The notes beneath the pieces were generated by a model. That model worked only from the letters and a program-made list of their open reading frames with translations. It was not told where the DNA came from and searched no databases. Below are positions 17,430 to 24,583 of a stretch of DNA of 64,000 nt, piece by piece. Location of the stretch: the NCBI GenBank assembly GCA_003667865.1, contig CP033051.1, positions 569,501-633,500 on the forward strand. Reading direction: 5' to 3'. Position numbers and translations under genes: made by a program. Position 1 is the stretch's first letter; each line of letters starts with the position of its first letter. The stretch is from Rossellomorea marisflavi. Its GTDB lineage: Bacteria; Bacillota; Bacilli; Bacillales; Bacillaceae_B.

Positions 17430-18456
17430 GCTCATTCCTCCTTTTATTAATCAAAAACATAAAAAATGGACCACCAAGAAATGAAAGGAGAATTCCTACT
17501 GGGAGTTCAATTGGATCAAATAGGGTTCGTGCAAGTGTATCTGCGATGACCACTAACACTCCTCCCCCTAGTGCTGATAGAGGTAATAGGTAGCGAAAGT
17601 CATTTCCGATTAGAAGACGTATCATATGTGGGACAACTAGCCCGACAAAGCCGATGAGCCCAGACACACTCACAGCAATTCCGGCTAATAATGAGCTAAG
17701 TATAATGAGGTAAAAACGACTTCTTTCTACTTGATGACCTAATAGTTTTGCTACTTCATCCCCTAGCTGAAGCAATCGGATATGTTTAATAGAGAAAAGG
17801 GCAATGACTACCGCAATAATTGTGTATGTGACAATCATGTTAAACTGAAGCCACCCGGTACCAGCAATCCCTCCAGCTAGCCACGGCAGAATTGCCTGGA
17901 CTCTGTCGCTATAGAGAAGCATGATTGCGCTCATAACCGCTCCAATAACAGCATTAATGGCCACACCGACTAAAATAATCCGAACAGGACTTGCTCCTTT
18001 TTGCCAAGATAGGCCATAGATGATTAGGGTCGTCAGCAACGCACCGATAAAGGCACCTAGTGGCAATAAGTGAATCATTGTTGGAAATAGAATCATGATG
18101 ACAGTTGCAACGAGACCAGCACCTGATGACACTCCGATAATCCCTGGGTCTGCTAGTGGGTTTCTCATAATCCCTTGAAGAATAGCCCCTGACATAGCTA
18201 GACACATCCCAACAATAAAGCCGATGAACACCCGAGGAATACGCAGATCCCATACAATACGCCTCGCCATGGAATCCTCTGTCACGAAAATACCTTTTAT
18301 CACATCTTGAATAGAAATCGATACCGCGCCAGCAATAATTCCGTAAAGAAGAGAGAAGATGAGTGTAACCAAAAGAATGATTAGGAGAGACCTACGCCTT
18401 TTGGCGAAGGGATGCTCCTCTTGATTCATACTTACGGTCTGAGCTTGTTGACTCAT
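17416..18456 (-). CDS. ABC transporter permease, iron/heme (FecCD family)
   Basis: This 346-residue permease has about nine to ten membrane segments and the FecCD/BtuC signature regions: MCLAMSGAILQGIMRNPLAD with the coupling helix, then GLIGFVGLVVPHMIRLLIG near the C-terminus. Its start overlaps the lipoprotein stop (ATGA), showing tight coupling. A short basic cytoplasmic N-terminus (about 25 residues) precedes the first helix. It works as a dimer with the adjacent ATPase to carry substrate delivered by the IsdE-like lipoprotein. Confidence 0.94.
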   Translation of the reverse strand: MSQQAQTVSMNQEEHPFAKRRRSLLIILLVTLIFSLLYGIIAGAVSISIQDVIKGIFVTEDSMARRIVWDLRIPRVFIGFIVGMCLAMSGAILQGIMRNPLADPGIIGVSSGAGLVATVIMILFPTMIHLLPLGAFIGALLTTLIIYGLSWQKGASPVRIILVGVAINAVIGAVMSAIMLLYSDRVQAILPWLAGGIAGTGWLQFNMIVTYTIIAVVIALFSIKHIRLLQLGDEVAKLLGHQVERSRFYLIILSSLLAGIAVSVSGLIGFVGLVVPHMIRLLIGNDFRYLLPLSALGGGVLVVIADTLARTLFDPIELPVGILLSFLGGPFFMFLINKRRNEHATH

Positions 18457-19475
18457 TCAGCAATTACCGTAGCAAGGCTTTCCTGCATAAATTTCACAGA
18501 TTCTGTAATCTTCGTTCCTGGATTGGTTCCAAATAGATGTGATGGTAAAATAACAACCTTCCCGTTTTTCACTGCATCAAGGTTTTTCCATGCTGCGTTT
18601 TTAGACATTTCCTCCTGAAAAGCTGTTTTCACTGCTTCTGGTTCACCATGAGTGATTAAGTAAACGACATCTGGATTTTGTTCAATGATTCGTTCAACAC
18701 TTAAGGTTGCATATTGTGGATAGTTTTCATGCTGCGGGAAGTCACTCGCAATGTTCTCACCACCAGCATGCGTAAGAATATCTCCTACTAATGAGCTTGG
18801 AAGTGCTGCTAAATACGTTCCAGGTGAACCGTAAACGAGTAGTGCGCGTACTCCTTTTCCTTCTTGCATTTCACCAATTGTTTCTTCAATTGTATTGATT
18901 ACTTCGGCTGCTTTGTCTTCTTTTTGTAATAGATTTCCATATATTTTGATGTTGTTTTTGATGTCTTGAATGGAGTTTGTCTCAGTGTAGACAATCTTTG
19001 TTCCCTGCGCTTCAATTGTTGCTGCTTGTGATTGGAAGCTTGGACTTGCTACAAGAACATCTGGATGAACCGCTGCTATGACCTCAAAGTTTGGTTGATG
19101 GGGATTTCCAATTTCCTGAACATCTTGGAGTTCTTCTGCAACAGGTGCATGTGAGGTTGGTCTTCCAACAAGGTCTCCACCTAATGTATGTAAAATATCT
19201 AAATCTCCCGAGCTTAATGTTGCAAATGTAGCTGGTGCTTCTTCAAAAACTAACGTTTGCTCAATAGCATCAACAATTTCTATTTTGCTTGATTCTTCTG
19301 TTTCGCTACCATTTGTGCTTGTTGAAGCTTCCTCTGTCTTTACCTCTGATTTTGTTTCAGCTTGTGACACGACATTTGTATCTTCACTTGAGCTTGATGC
19401 ATCCTCTGTACCACAGGCTGCAAGCGCAACGGTTAGACAGATTACTAGTAAACTAAAAAGATAGTTCTTTTTCAT
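18453..19475 (-). CDS. IsdE-like heme-binding lipoprotein of ABC transporter
   Basis: This lipoprotein has a type II signal peptide ending LTVALAACG (lipobox Cys), a Ser/Glu-rich spacer of about 50 residues, then a class III substrate-binding domain. Phrases characteristic of Staphylococcus aureus IsdE recur in order: GDLVGRPTS, QEIGNPHQPNFE, GSPGTYLAALPSSLVGDIL, THAGGENI and THGEPEAVK. Heme is therefore the best substrate call, with a siderophore as the alternative. The frame extends to 19490, but GGGAGGG points to the ATG at 19475. It is the first gene of the operon, directly downstream of two Fur-box-like sequences, and so is expected to be expressed under iron starvation. Confidence 0.88.
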   Translation of the reverse strand: MKKNYLFSLLVICLTVALAACGTEDASSSSEDTNVVSQAETKSEVKTEEASTSTNGSETEESSKIEIVDAIEQTLVFEEAPATFATLSSGDLDILHTLGGDLVGRPTSHAPVAEELQDVQEIGNPHQPNFEVIAAVHPDVLVASPSFQSQAATIEAQGTKIVYTETNSIQDIKNNIKIYGNLLQKEDKAAEVINTIEETIGEMQEGKGVRALLVYGSPGTYLAALPSSLVGDILTHAGGENIASDFPQHENYPQYATLSVERIIEQNPDVVYLITHGEPEAVKTAFQEEMSKNAAWKNLDAVKNGKVVILPSHLFGTNPGTKITESVKFMQESLATVIAE

Positions 19476-19491
19476 TATAAACCCTCCCAAA

Positions 19492-19506
19492 TGATAATCG
19501 TTTTCA
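19492..19506. promoter_or_regulatory. Second, weaker Fur-box-like site
   Basis: TGATAATCGTTTTCA matches 12 of the 14 defined positions of the Fur 7-1-7 consensus TGATAATNATTATCA. It lies between the strong Fur box and the lipoprotein gene's ribosome site. Confidence 0.6.
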
Positions 19507-19520
19507 ATTAGTATATTAAT

Positions 19521-19535
19521 TGATAATGATTATCA
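19521..19535. promoter_or_regulatory. Fur box upstream of heme operon
   Basis: TGATAATGATTATCA is an exact match to the Bacillus Fur 7-1-7 consensus TGATAATNATTATCA. It lies about 46 bp upstream of the lipoprotein start, which predicts iron-dependent repression of the whole operon. Confidence 0.93.
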
Positions 19536-19600
19536 TTGTCAATAAGTCATCTAAAATATTTAGAAAATGTTTCTATAAAACTTTTTAATACAAAAACGTA

Positions 19601-19638
19601 AAGAGGGACGGACCTTCCATGGAAGGTCCGTCCCTCTT
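19601..19638. repeat. Family A palindrome, perfect 38-bp
   Basis: AAGAGGGACGGACCTTCC meets its exact reverse complement at an ATGG centre. It lies 5 bp after the stop of the 19643 gene and upstream of the Fur-controlled operon. Confidence 0.92.
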
Positions 19639-19642
19639 CGTG

Positions 19643-20110
19643 TTAGTAATTATAATCCCATAGTACTTTCCAGTTTCCTTCTTCGAGTGCAACATAGCAG
19701 GTTTGGTTAATGGTCATTAGTCCGAATTGACTGTTAAAGGTCATGGTAATTGGGGCTGACCATACATCTTTGAGTGTAGGTCCGTCCCCTTTAAATGTCC
19801 ATTGATCAAGCTCTTTCAGTTCACCTATTTTCACATCAAACGTATTGACTCCCATATGACCAAGGAAGACATGGTTCTTTGTTTGGATATAATCACTTTT
19901 CTTAAATCGTTTTTTCATTTCCGAGTGAAATAGCTTCCACGAGTCACCAAAGTCGCCCTCCTGCTCATATTCATAAAAGCTCTGGATGACCTCTTCTGGA
20001 CTTCCCGTCGGTGCAGACGGACCGAACATACAGCGAGAAAGAATAATAATGACTAAAATGACAAATAAGCCCACTACAATGAGCGGTAACGGATTCCTCC
20101 GTCTTCTCAT
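19643..20110 (-). CDS. Membrane-anchored protein with NTF2/DUF4878-like domain
   Basis: This 155-residue protein begins with a basic stretch and one membrane segment (PLPLIVVGLFVILVIIILS). An extracytoplasmic domain follows with SPEEVIQSFYEYEQEGDFGD, a pattern seen in NTF2-like/DUF4878 lipoprotein-type domains, ending in a beta-rich half (YVALEEGNWKVLWDYNY). The function is unknown. One arm of the family A repeat core (19778-19790) lies inside the reading frame, encoding KGDGPT without disrupting it. A full family A palindrome follows the stop codon. Confidence 0.75.
   Translation of the reverse strand: MRRRRNPLPLIVVGLFVILVIIILSRCMFGPSAPTGSPEEVIQSFYEYEQEGDFGDSWKLFHSEMKKRFKKSDYIQTKNHVFLGHMGVNTFDVKIGELKELDQWTFKGDGPTLKDVWSAPITMTFNSQFGLMTINQTCYVALEEGNWKVLWDYNY
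19778..19790 (-). repeat. Family A core arm inside a coding sequence
   Basis: AGGTCCGTCCCC (plus strand) lies in frame within the 19643 gene. It is a single arm with no partner nearby, so it may be chance or a captured repeat fragment. Confidence 0.5.
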
Positions 20111-20295
20111 GATTTCACCTACAATCTGCTTGTATACTAATAGGTATGTAGCTTATCCCACTCATATGATTAGATGGTTTTTGTTCATTTGAATTAGTAT
20201 AAAATGTTTTGCTGATACTCTTGTAGGTTAATGATTCATTGTTTACGTCGATAATAACGAGGAGAAGAAAAATATGCATCTAGGGTGACGAGACA

Positions 20296-20451
20296 ATGTT
20301 GAAAAGGATCTTTATGACTTGGCATAAATTAAGAGTTACCTATTTCAGTCTTTTAATTAGAGATTGTCGTGATGAAAAACTTAAGGATACATTACTAGAC
20401 AAAGTGTTGTATCATCAAACTAGATTGAATGAGTGGACAAATAAAAGGTAG
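20296..20451 (+). CDS. 51-aa small protein, paralogue of the c-di-GMP-riboswitch ORF
   Basis: The product starts MLKRIFMTWHKLRVTYFSLL and continues IRDCRDEKLK to a basic tail. It aligns without gaps to the 42-aa ORF at 13777 across 31 residues (12 identical and many conservative, including Y-F/Y-S-x-L-I-R/K-D-C and Y-H-x-x-R/K-L). The start has AGGGTGA 7 bases upstream. No riboswitch hallmarks are seen upstream of this copy, and no terminator follows before the nuclease gene 94 bp downstream, which may be in the same transcript. The function is unknown. Confidence 0.7.
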   Translation: MLKRIFMTWHKLRVTYFSLLIRDCRDEKLKDTLLDKVLYHQTRLNEWTNKR

Positions 20452-20545
20452 ACAATATTTTAACCAATAGTTGTGAGTTATCAATCCTTCAGAATACAGA
20501 ACATACAATGTAGTTTGCACCTTTTATAGAGTTGGGAGGATTTTA

Positions 20546-21514
20546 ATGAAGAAGTGTTTTATTGCGATCCTTGCTTTTTTAATTGTTTTTATAGAACTAT
20601 CAATAATGGCTGTTGCCCATAATGGCGGGCTTGATGAGCTTGGTGGTCACTTTCGAAATAAGGATTGCCATTATCTGTTACATGAACCAACAGCATTAGC
20701 AGCATCCGCTGCAAATATGGAAGAATTGATTCTTTTAATAAAAAAGAATAATAGTAATGAGTGTAAAAACACTCTAACTGCAAATAAAGTGGATTTAGAA
20801 GGGTTTACTTTTAAAAGCGATAGTCCTTCTACTACTCTTCCTACTTCAGGAGCTAGTAAAGAATCGAGCACCTCTTCTTCTGAAAGTATTGCACTTGGTA
20901 AAACGTATCCTGCCACATTGAAGCGTTGTATTGACGGTGATACAGCAGAATTTCTCGTAGGTGGTCAACCCTATAATATACGGTTCCTTTATATCGACAC
21001 ACCTGAAAGCACTCGTGAAAAAGAAGCATACGGGAGTGAAGCAGCTGATTTCACGTGTTCATTTTTAAAACAAGGAAGCATTACAATTGAAACAGATGGA
21101 AATACACTGTTTGATAAGTATGATCGTTTGTTGGCTTGGGTTTTTGTCGATGATCAGCTTCATCAAGAAGTCATTACAGAGACTGGCCTTGTAGAGGACT
21201 TTTATGATTACGGAGATTATAAGTATGAGGATCGAATTGTTGATGCAATGAGATATGCTCGGGAGAAAAAACTGGGGATGTATGCTGAATTAAAATCTGA
21301 TGATAGTAATGGGGATGAAGAGGCTGTTGCAGATTCAGCGGTAAAAGAAGAAGGTAGACCAAGTAAAGCTGAGAGTATCCCTACTGAAGATGTAGAAATG
21401 AAGGAGCAGAATCAGGAATCGGATCCTACAGATACAGATAAAGGTATACCATTTGTTGTTTGGGTTCTTGTTATTGGAGTTGGCTTGTTTTTGATCATAC
21501 GTAAGTTTAGTTAA
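20546..21514 (+). CDS. Membrane-anchored thermonuclease (SNase) with YHYH-like N-terminus
   Basis: This 322-residue exported nuclease starts with a signal peptide (1-24) and a short His/Cys motif region (HNGGLDELGGHFRNKDCHY) of the YHYH type. A Ser/Thr linker and a staphylococcal-nuclease domain (about 118-245) follow. Active-site elements are seen: the Asp in CIDGDTAEF, the Arg and Asp in IRFLYIDTPES, and FDKYDRLLAWVFVDD with its Arg. An acidic linker and one membrane helix with a basic end (VVWVLVIGVGLFLIIRKFS) close the protein, holding the catalytic domain outside. GGGAGGATTTTA precedes the ATG. A role in extracellular DNA scavenging is typical for the family. Confidence 0.9.
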   Translation: MKKCFIAILAFLIVFIELSIMAVAHNGGLDELGGHFRNKDCHYLLHEPTALAASAANMEELILLIKKNNSNECKNTLTANKVDLEGFTFKSDSPSTTLPTSGASKESSTSSSESIALGKTYPATLKRCIDGDTAEFLVGGQPYNIRFLYIDTPESTREKEAYGSEAADFTCSFLKQGSITIETDGNTLFDKYDRLLAWVFVDDQLHQEVITETGLVEDFYDYGDYKYEDRIVDAMRYAREKKLGMYAELKSDDSNGDEEAVADSAVKEEGRPSKAESIPTEDVEMKEQNQESDPTDTDKGIPFVVWVLVIGVGLFLIIRKFS

Positions 21515-21547
21515 AAAAGTGTTCCAGATCGTCTGGGACACTTTTTT
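21513..21547. terminator. Bidirectional terminator between nuclease and VanZ-like genes
   Basis: AAAAAAGTGTTCCAGA and TCTGGGACACTTTTTT pair around TCG (one G-T). It overlaps the stop codons of both convergent genes. Confidence 0.92.
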
Positions 21548-21977
21548 AATTTAAAGCTTGTTCTTCTTTTCTGTTCATGACAAACTTTTTTATTAACGTG
21601 TACAGAAGGACAAAGGTTACAATTCCTATTGAATCATAGCCAACATCCAGAAGACGGCCGTCTCTTGTGAAAAACAATTGGGCAATTTCTGTGAACACTG
21701 CATAGGAAAAAGCTAGGAATGTTGCCTTTTTCAAGTTGTGAAAGTAGTTCATGAGAATACCTGTAAAGATGAAAAAGCATGTCATATGCCCTAGCTTTTG
21801 AATCACATACGATGGATTTTGAAAGTGTGATAGGTTATATAGCAAGAGCTCAGACCAATTTGGGTTCATTGTAAATCGAAATAGTATTGTCCCATCATGT
21901 ATGAATTGAGTAAAGCTTGCTGTACATGTAAAAACAAAGATAATTGCAGCAAAGAATATGACCATTAAGAATCTCAT
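21546..21977 (-). CDS. VanZ-like family membrane protein
   Basis: This 143-residue protein has four predicted membrane segments. The VanZ-family polar residues are present: a Lys-x-x-His in KLGHMTCFFIFTGIL, Glu and Gln in TEIAQLFF, and Arg/Asp in DGRLLDVGYDSIG. VanZ of enterococci confers low-level teicoplanin resistance, but most homologues have no proven role. It is a single gene, convergent with the nuclease. Confidence 0.88.
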   Translation of the reverse strand: MRFLMVIFFAAIIFVFTCTASFTQFIHDGTILFRFTMNPNWSELLLYNLSHFQNPSYVIQKLGHMTCFFIFTGILMNYFHNLKKATFLAFSYAVFTEIAQLFFTRDGRLLDVGYDSIGIVTFVLLYTLIKKFVMNRKEEQALN

Positions 21978-22054
21978 GTCTGTTCACCTCTCGTAGCACT
22001 AGAATAGTCATGGTTCTCTGGTTTTATGCATCTGTCACTCGAGACATTTATATT

Positions 22055-22156
22055 CTATGCAGTCTTCTTTAGTTTTGAACTTTGACTCACGGCTTTTAAT
22101 ATAAATAGTTTATCTTGTAAAGTTAATAAATTCCAGCTTCTCACCTTAATTTTCAT
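22055..22156 (-). CDS. Possible 33-aa basic small protein
   Basis: This short ORF encodes MKIKVRSWNLLTLQDKLFIL and a basic tail (SSKLKKTA). AAAGGAGAG stands 6 bases before the ATG, which is a good ribosome site, but no homologue is known to me. It lies alone in the 490-bp gap between the VanZ-like and GlsB-like genes. Confidence 0.4.
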   Translation of the reverse strand: MKIKVRSWNLLTLQDKLFILKAVSQSSKLKKTA

Positions 22157-22320
22157 CTCAATTCTCTCCTTTTTTTGAAATGTTCATGTAAATTCCTAAT
22201 TCTGAACAGGCAAAAACCAAAGCTATTAAAACGTCATTTTTTATTCTTACTCTATCTTTACCGCACTCTACAAAATCGAAACAACAAAAATTCCTACAAC
22301 ATTTGACATAGACGGGTTTT

Positions 22321-22383
22321 GGAGGGACGGACCTCAAAGTGGAATTTGTCAGATAACAAGAGAATTTGGAGGTCCGTCCCTCC
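22321..22383. repeat. Family A palindrome with long loop
   Basis: GGAGGGACGGACCTC and GAGGTCCGTCCCTCC are perfect 15-bp arms separated by 33 bases. It lies upstream of the GlsB-like gene, not after a stop codon. The minus-strand ORF that spans it looks spurious. Confidence 0.88.
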
Positions 22384-22471
22384 AATAAGGTTTCGGTTTT
22401 AGTATTCGGGGTATTACTAGGTTAGCAACAATAAAAGAATATAAATTGAATTTAGATTAGGAGGATTTAAG

Positions 22472-22720
22472 ATGGGGTTTATCTTATATCTAATAGTAGG
22501 TGGAATTATTGGTTGGTTAGCTGGATTGATTCTTGGTAAGGATATTCCAGGTGGTATAATCGGTAATATCATTGCAGGTATTATCGGAGCTTGGCTTGGT
22601 GGCGAGTTACTTGGTAGCTTCGGACCAGAGCTTGCGGACATTTCAATCATACCGGCTCTAATCGGTTCGATCATTCTAGTATTTCTATTGAGCCTAATTA
22701 TGAAGTCAATGAGAAAATAA
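22472..22720 (+). CDS. GlsB/YeaQ/YmgE-family small membrane protein
   Basis: This 82-residue protein has three glycine-rich membrane helices and the family pattern GGIIGWLAGLILG, then GNIIAGIIGAWLGG. Members are stress-associated membrane proteins (formerly called transglycosylase-associated). AGGAGGATTTAAG precedes the ATG. A family A palindrome with a T-run follows and is likely its terminator. Confidence 0.9.
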   Translation: MGFILYLIVGGIIGWLAGLILGKDIPGGIIGNIIAGIIGAWLGGELLGSFGPELADISIIPALIGSIILVFLLSLIMKSMRK

Positions 22721-22733
22721 TGGATAGATTTTT

Positions 22734-22773
22734 AAGGGACGGACCTTTGCGAAAGCAAGGTCCGTCCCTTTTT
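22734..22773. repeat. Family A palindrome acting as terminator of GlsB-like gene
   Basis: AAGGGACGGACCTT..GC and GC..AAGGTCCGTCCCTT pair around a GAAA loop with one bulged T, followed by TTTTTT. Confidence 0.9.
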
Positions 22774-22807
22774 TGGTGTATGATAGAGAAAAGAAATTGT
22801 AGACGAG

Positions 22808-24424
22808 GTGAGGTTTGTGAGGTTGTTAATGACAGATCCAGTTGAGCAGGCTGTCGAGCTATTTGCTGATGCCGAGGTAGAAGCTCTTCATGTTTTTGAT
22901 GAGGATGGTCAGCAAATTGGTTCTATTACCTTAACAGATATTTACGAGGCTGTTCATAACGGCCAATTACATAAAACAATAGGAGAAATCTTAGAAGAAG
23001 TTCACCATAAAAGAAACCTTTCCATTCAAACGAAAGAAATTCAGTCTAATCAATATAGTCGCTTGCTTGAAAGCCCTGTTTTTACTGATATCATTAACTC
23101 ACTATATGACGGTGTGTACATCACCGACGGAGCAGGAATTACGGTAATCGTCAATAAATCCTACGAAAGAATGACAGGTCTACAAGCCGACCAGCTTCTT
23201 GGTTACCATATGGAAGATTTAATTAAGCTTGGCTACATTTCAAAATCAGCCTCAATGCAGGTAATAAAAGAAAAACGTCCCGTCACGTTAATGCAAACCA
23301 TTCAAAATGGTCGAAAGATTATTGTATCCGGAACCCCTGTTTTTAATGAACAAAAAGAGATTTTGTATGTCGTCAATAGTGTTCGGGATATTACCGAACT
23401 TTTAAAGCTAAAACATGAAATTGAGGAGCTTCAAGAACTACGAAATCTCAGAGAAAGCTCAGAAGCAACATTTTCATCAGAGAAACAGCATCCTTCTATC
23501 TTGACTAACGACTCGATGAAAAAGATTTTCACAATCATTGACCGAGCTGCAAAAACAGATGCTAAGATTCTTCTTCAAGGAGAAACAGGAGTCGGAAAAA
23601 CGATGATTGCAAAGTATATTCATGAGCACTCGAAACGCTCTCAAGGGAGTTTTCTAGAATTAAACTGTGGTGCCCTGCCTGCGAGCCTTATTGAAGCAGA
23701 GCTATTTGGGTATGAACCTGGAGCATTTACAGGCGCCCTCTCTAAAGGAAAAAAGGGGCTACTAGAGATCGCCGATCAAGGTACTTTATTTTTAGACGAA
23801 ATTGGAGACCTGCCAATTGAACTACAGGTAAAGCTATTAAAAGTGATTGAAGACCAAGCCTTTATTCCAATAGGAGGATCTAAGCTAAAGAAAATTCATG
23901 TAAGAATTATTGCGGCATCCCACAAAAATATTAAGAGTTTAGTAGAGTCCGGTTTGTTTCGTGAAGACCTTTATTATCGATTAAATGTTGTCCCTATTCG
24001 TATTCCACCATTACGAAAACGTAGAGAAGAAATCATCCCACTTGCACAATATTTCTTAAAAACCTTTAACAATGAGTATGAAACACAAAAAGGGTTAAGT
24101 ATTGAAGCGCTTGATCTTTTGCATGAGTACGACTGGCCAGGAAATATTCGTGAGCTTCGAAATGTTATTGAACGGGTGGTTGTCACCTCCCCTACAGATT
24201 TAATCGAACGAAACGATCTGCCTTCAGAGCTAGAGAAAGCAGATGAAACGTCTGATCTATTTGAAGCTCTTGATATTATGCCGTTGAAGGATGCTGTTGA
24301 GCGATTAGAACGTGAGCTAATTAAAAAGGCATTGAAAAAATATAGAACAACTCGACAAGCCGCTTCAATATTAGAGGTTAGTCAATCAACAATTGTTCAG
24401 AAAATGAAGAAATGGGAACTCTGA
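22808..24424 (+). CDS. Sigma-54-dependent transcriptional activator (CBS-like/PAS/AAA+/HTH_8)
   Basis: This 538-residue enhancer-binding protein has four parts: a short CBS-like N-terminal segment (ALHVFDEDGQQIGSITLTDI), a PAS domain (about 98-205) for signal sensing, a central AAA+ domain and a C-terminal HTH_8 helix-turn-helix (TRQAASILEVSQSTIVQKMK). The AAA+ domain has Walker A GETGVGKT, the sigma-54 contact loop GAFTGA and Walker B TLFLDEIGDL. The start may be the GTG at 22808 or the GTG three codons later, which has better spacing to GAGGTGAGG. It lies directly upstream of a sigma-54 promoter that drives the alcohol dehydrogenase gene, so it most likely activates that promoter in response to a small-molecule ligand. 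Confidence 0.94.
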   Translation: MRFVRLLMTDPVEQAVELFADAEVEALHVFDEDGQQIGSITLTDIYEAVHNGQLHKTIGEILEEVHHKRNLSIQTKEIQSNQYSRLLESPVFTDIINSLYDGVYITDGAGITVIVNKSYERMTGLQADQLLGYHMEDLIKLGYISKSASMQVIKEKRPVTLMQTIQNGRKIIVSGTPVFNEQKEILYVVNSVRDITELLKLKHEIEELQELRNLRESSEATFSSEKQHPSILTNDSMKKIFTIIDRAAKTDAKILLQGETGVGKTMIAKYIHEHSKRSQGSFLELNCGALPASLIEAELFGYEPGAFTGALSKGKKGLLEIADQGTLFLDEIGDLPIELQVKLLKVIEDQAFIPIGGSKLKKIHVRIIAASHKNIKSLVESGLFREDLYYRLNVVPIRIPPLRKRREEIIPLAQYFLKTFNNEYETQKGLSIEALDLLHEYDWPGNIRELRNVIERVVVTSPTDLIERNDLPSELEKADETSDLFEALDIMPLKDAVERLERELIKKALKKYRTTRQAASILEVSQSTIVQKMKKWEL

Positions 24425-24453
24425 TTACTATTTTAATCAGAGTTTTATTTTTT
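24417..24453 (+). terminator. Terminator of the sigma-54 activator gene
   Basis: AACTCTGATTA and TAATCAGAGTT form a perfect stem around CTATTT, followed by TTTATTTTTT. The stem overlaps the stop codon. Confidence 0.9.
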
Positions 24454-24483
24454 GATTATAAAATTAATCAATTTGTTTTCTTT

Positions 24484-24498
24484 GGAGGTCCGTCCCTC
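24484..24498 (-). repeat. Family A single arm
   Basis: GGAGGTCCGTCCCTC is present without an inverted partner, between the activator's terminator and the -24/-12 promoter. Confidence 0.75.
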
Positions 24499-24533
24499 TA
24501 AGTAAATGCTTATATTATGGAGTTTTCTGAAAG

Positions 24534-24551
24534 TTGGCACGATATTTGCAT
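24534..24551 (+). promoter_or_regulatory. Sigma-54 (-24/-12) promoter of alcohol dehydrogenase gene
   Basis: TTGGCACGATATTTGCAT matches the TGGCACG-N4-TTGCW consensus, with invariant GG and GC at correct spacing. It is 33 bp upstream of the dehydrogenase start codon. Confidence 0.92.
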
Positions 24552-24583
24552 ATAGGAATGTAAAGGAAAGGAGAGGTCTCAGC

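Noticed and set aside
20111-20295. c-di-GMP riboswitch upstream of the second small-protein gene
   Set aside because: I looked for GGCAAA, the GAAA loop and GACGCAAA in order and did not find them.
22158-22385. 75-codon minus-strand ORF
   Set aside because: Runs through a family A palindrome and starts within it (MEGRTSKF is repeat sequence); no ribosome site.
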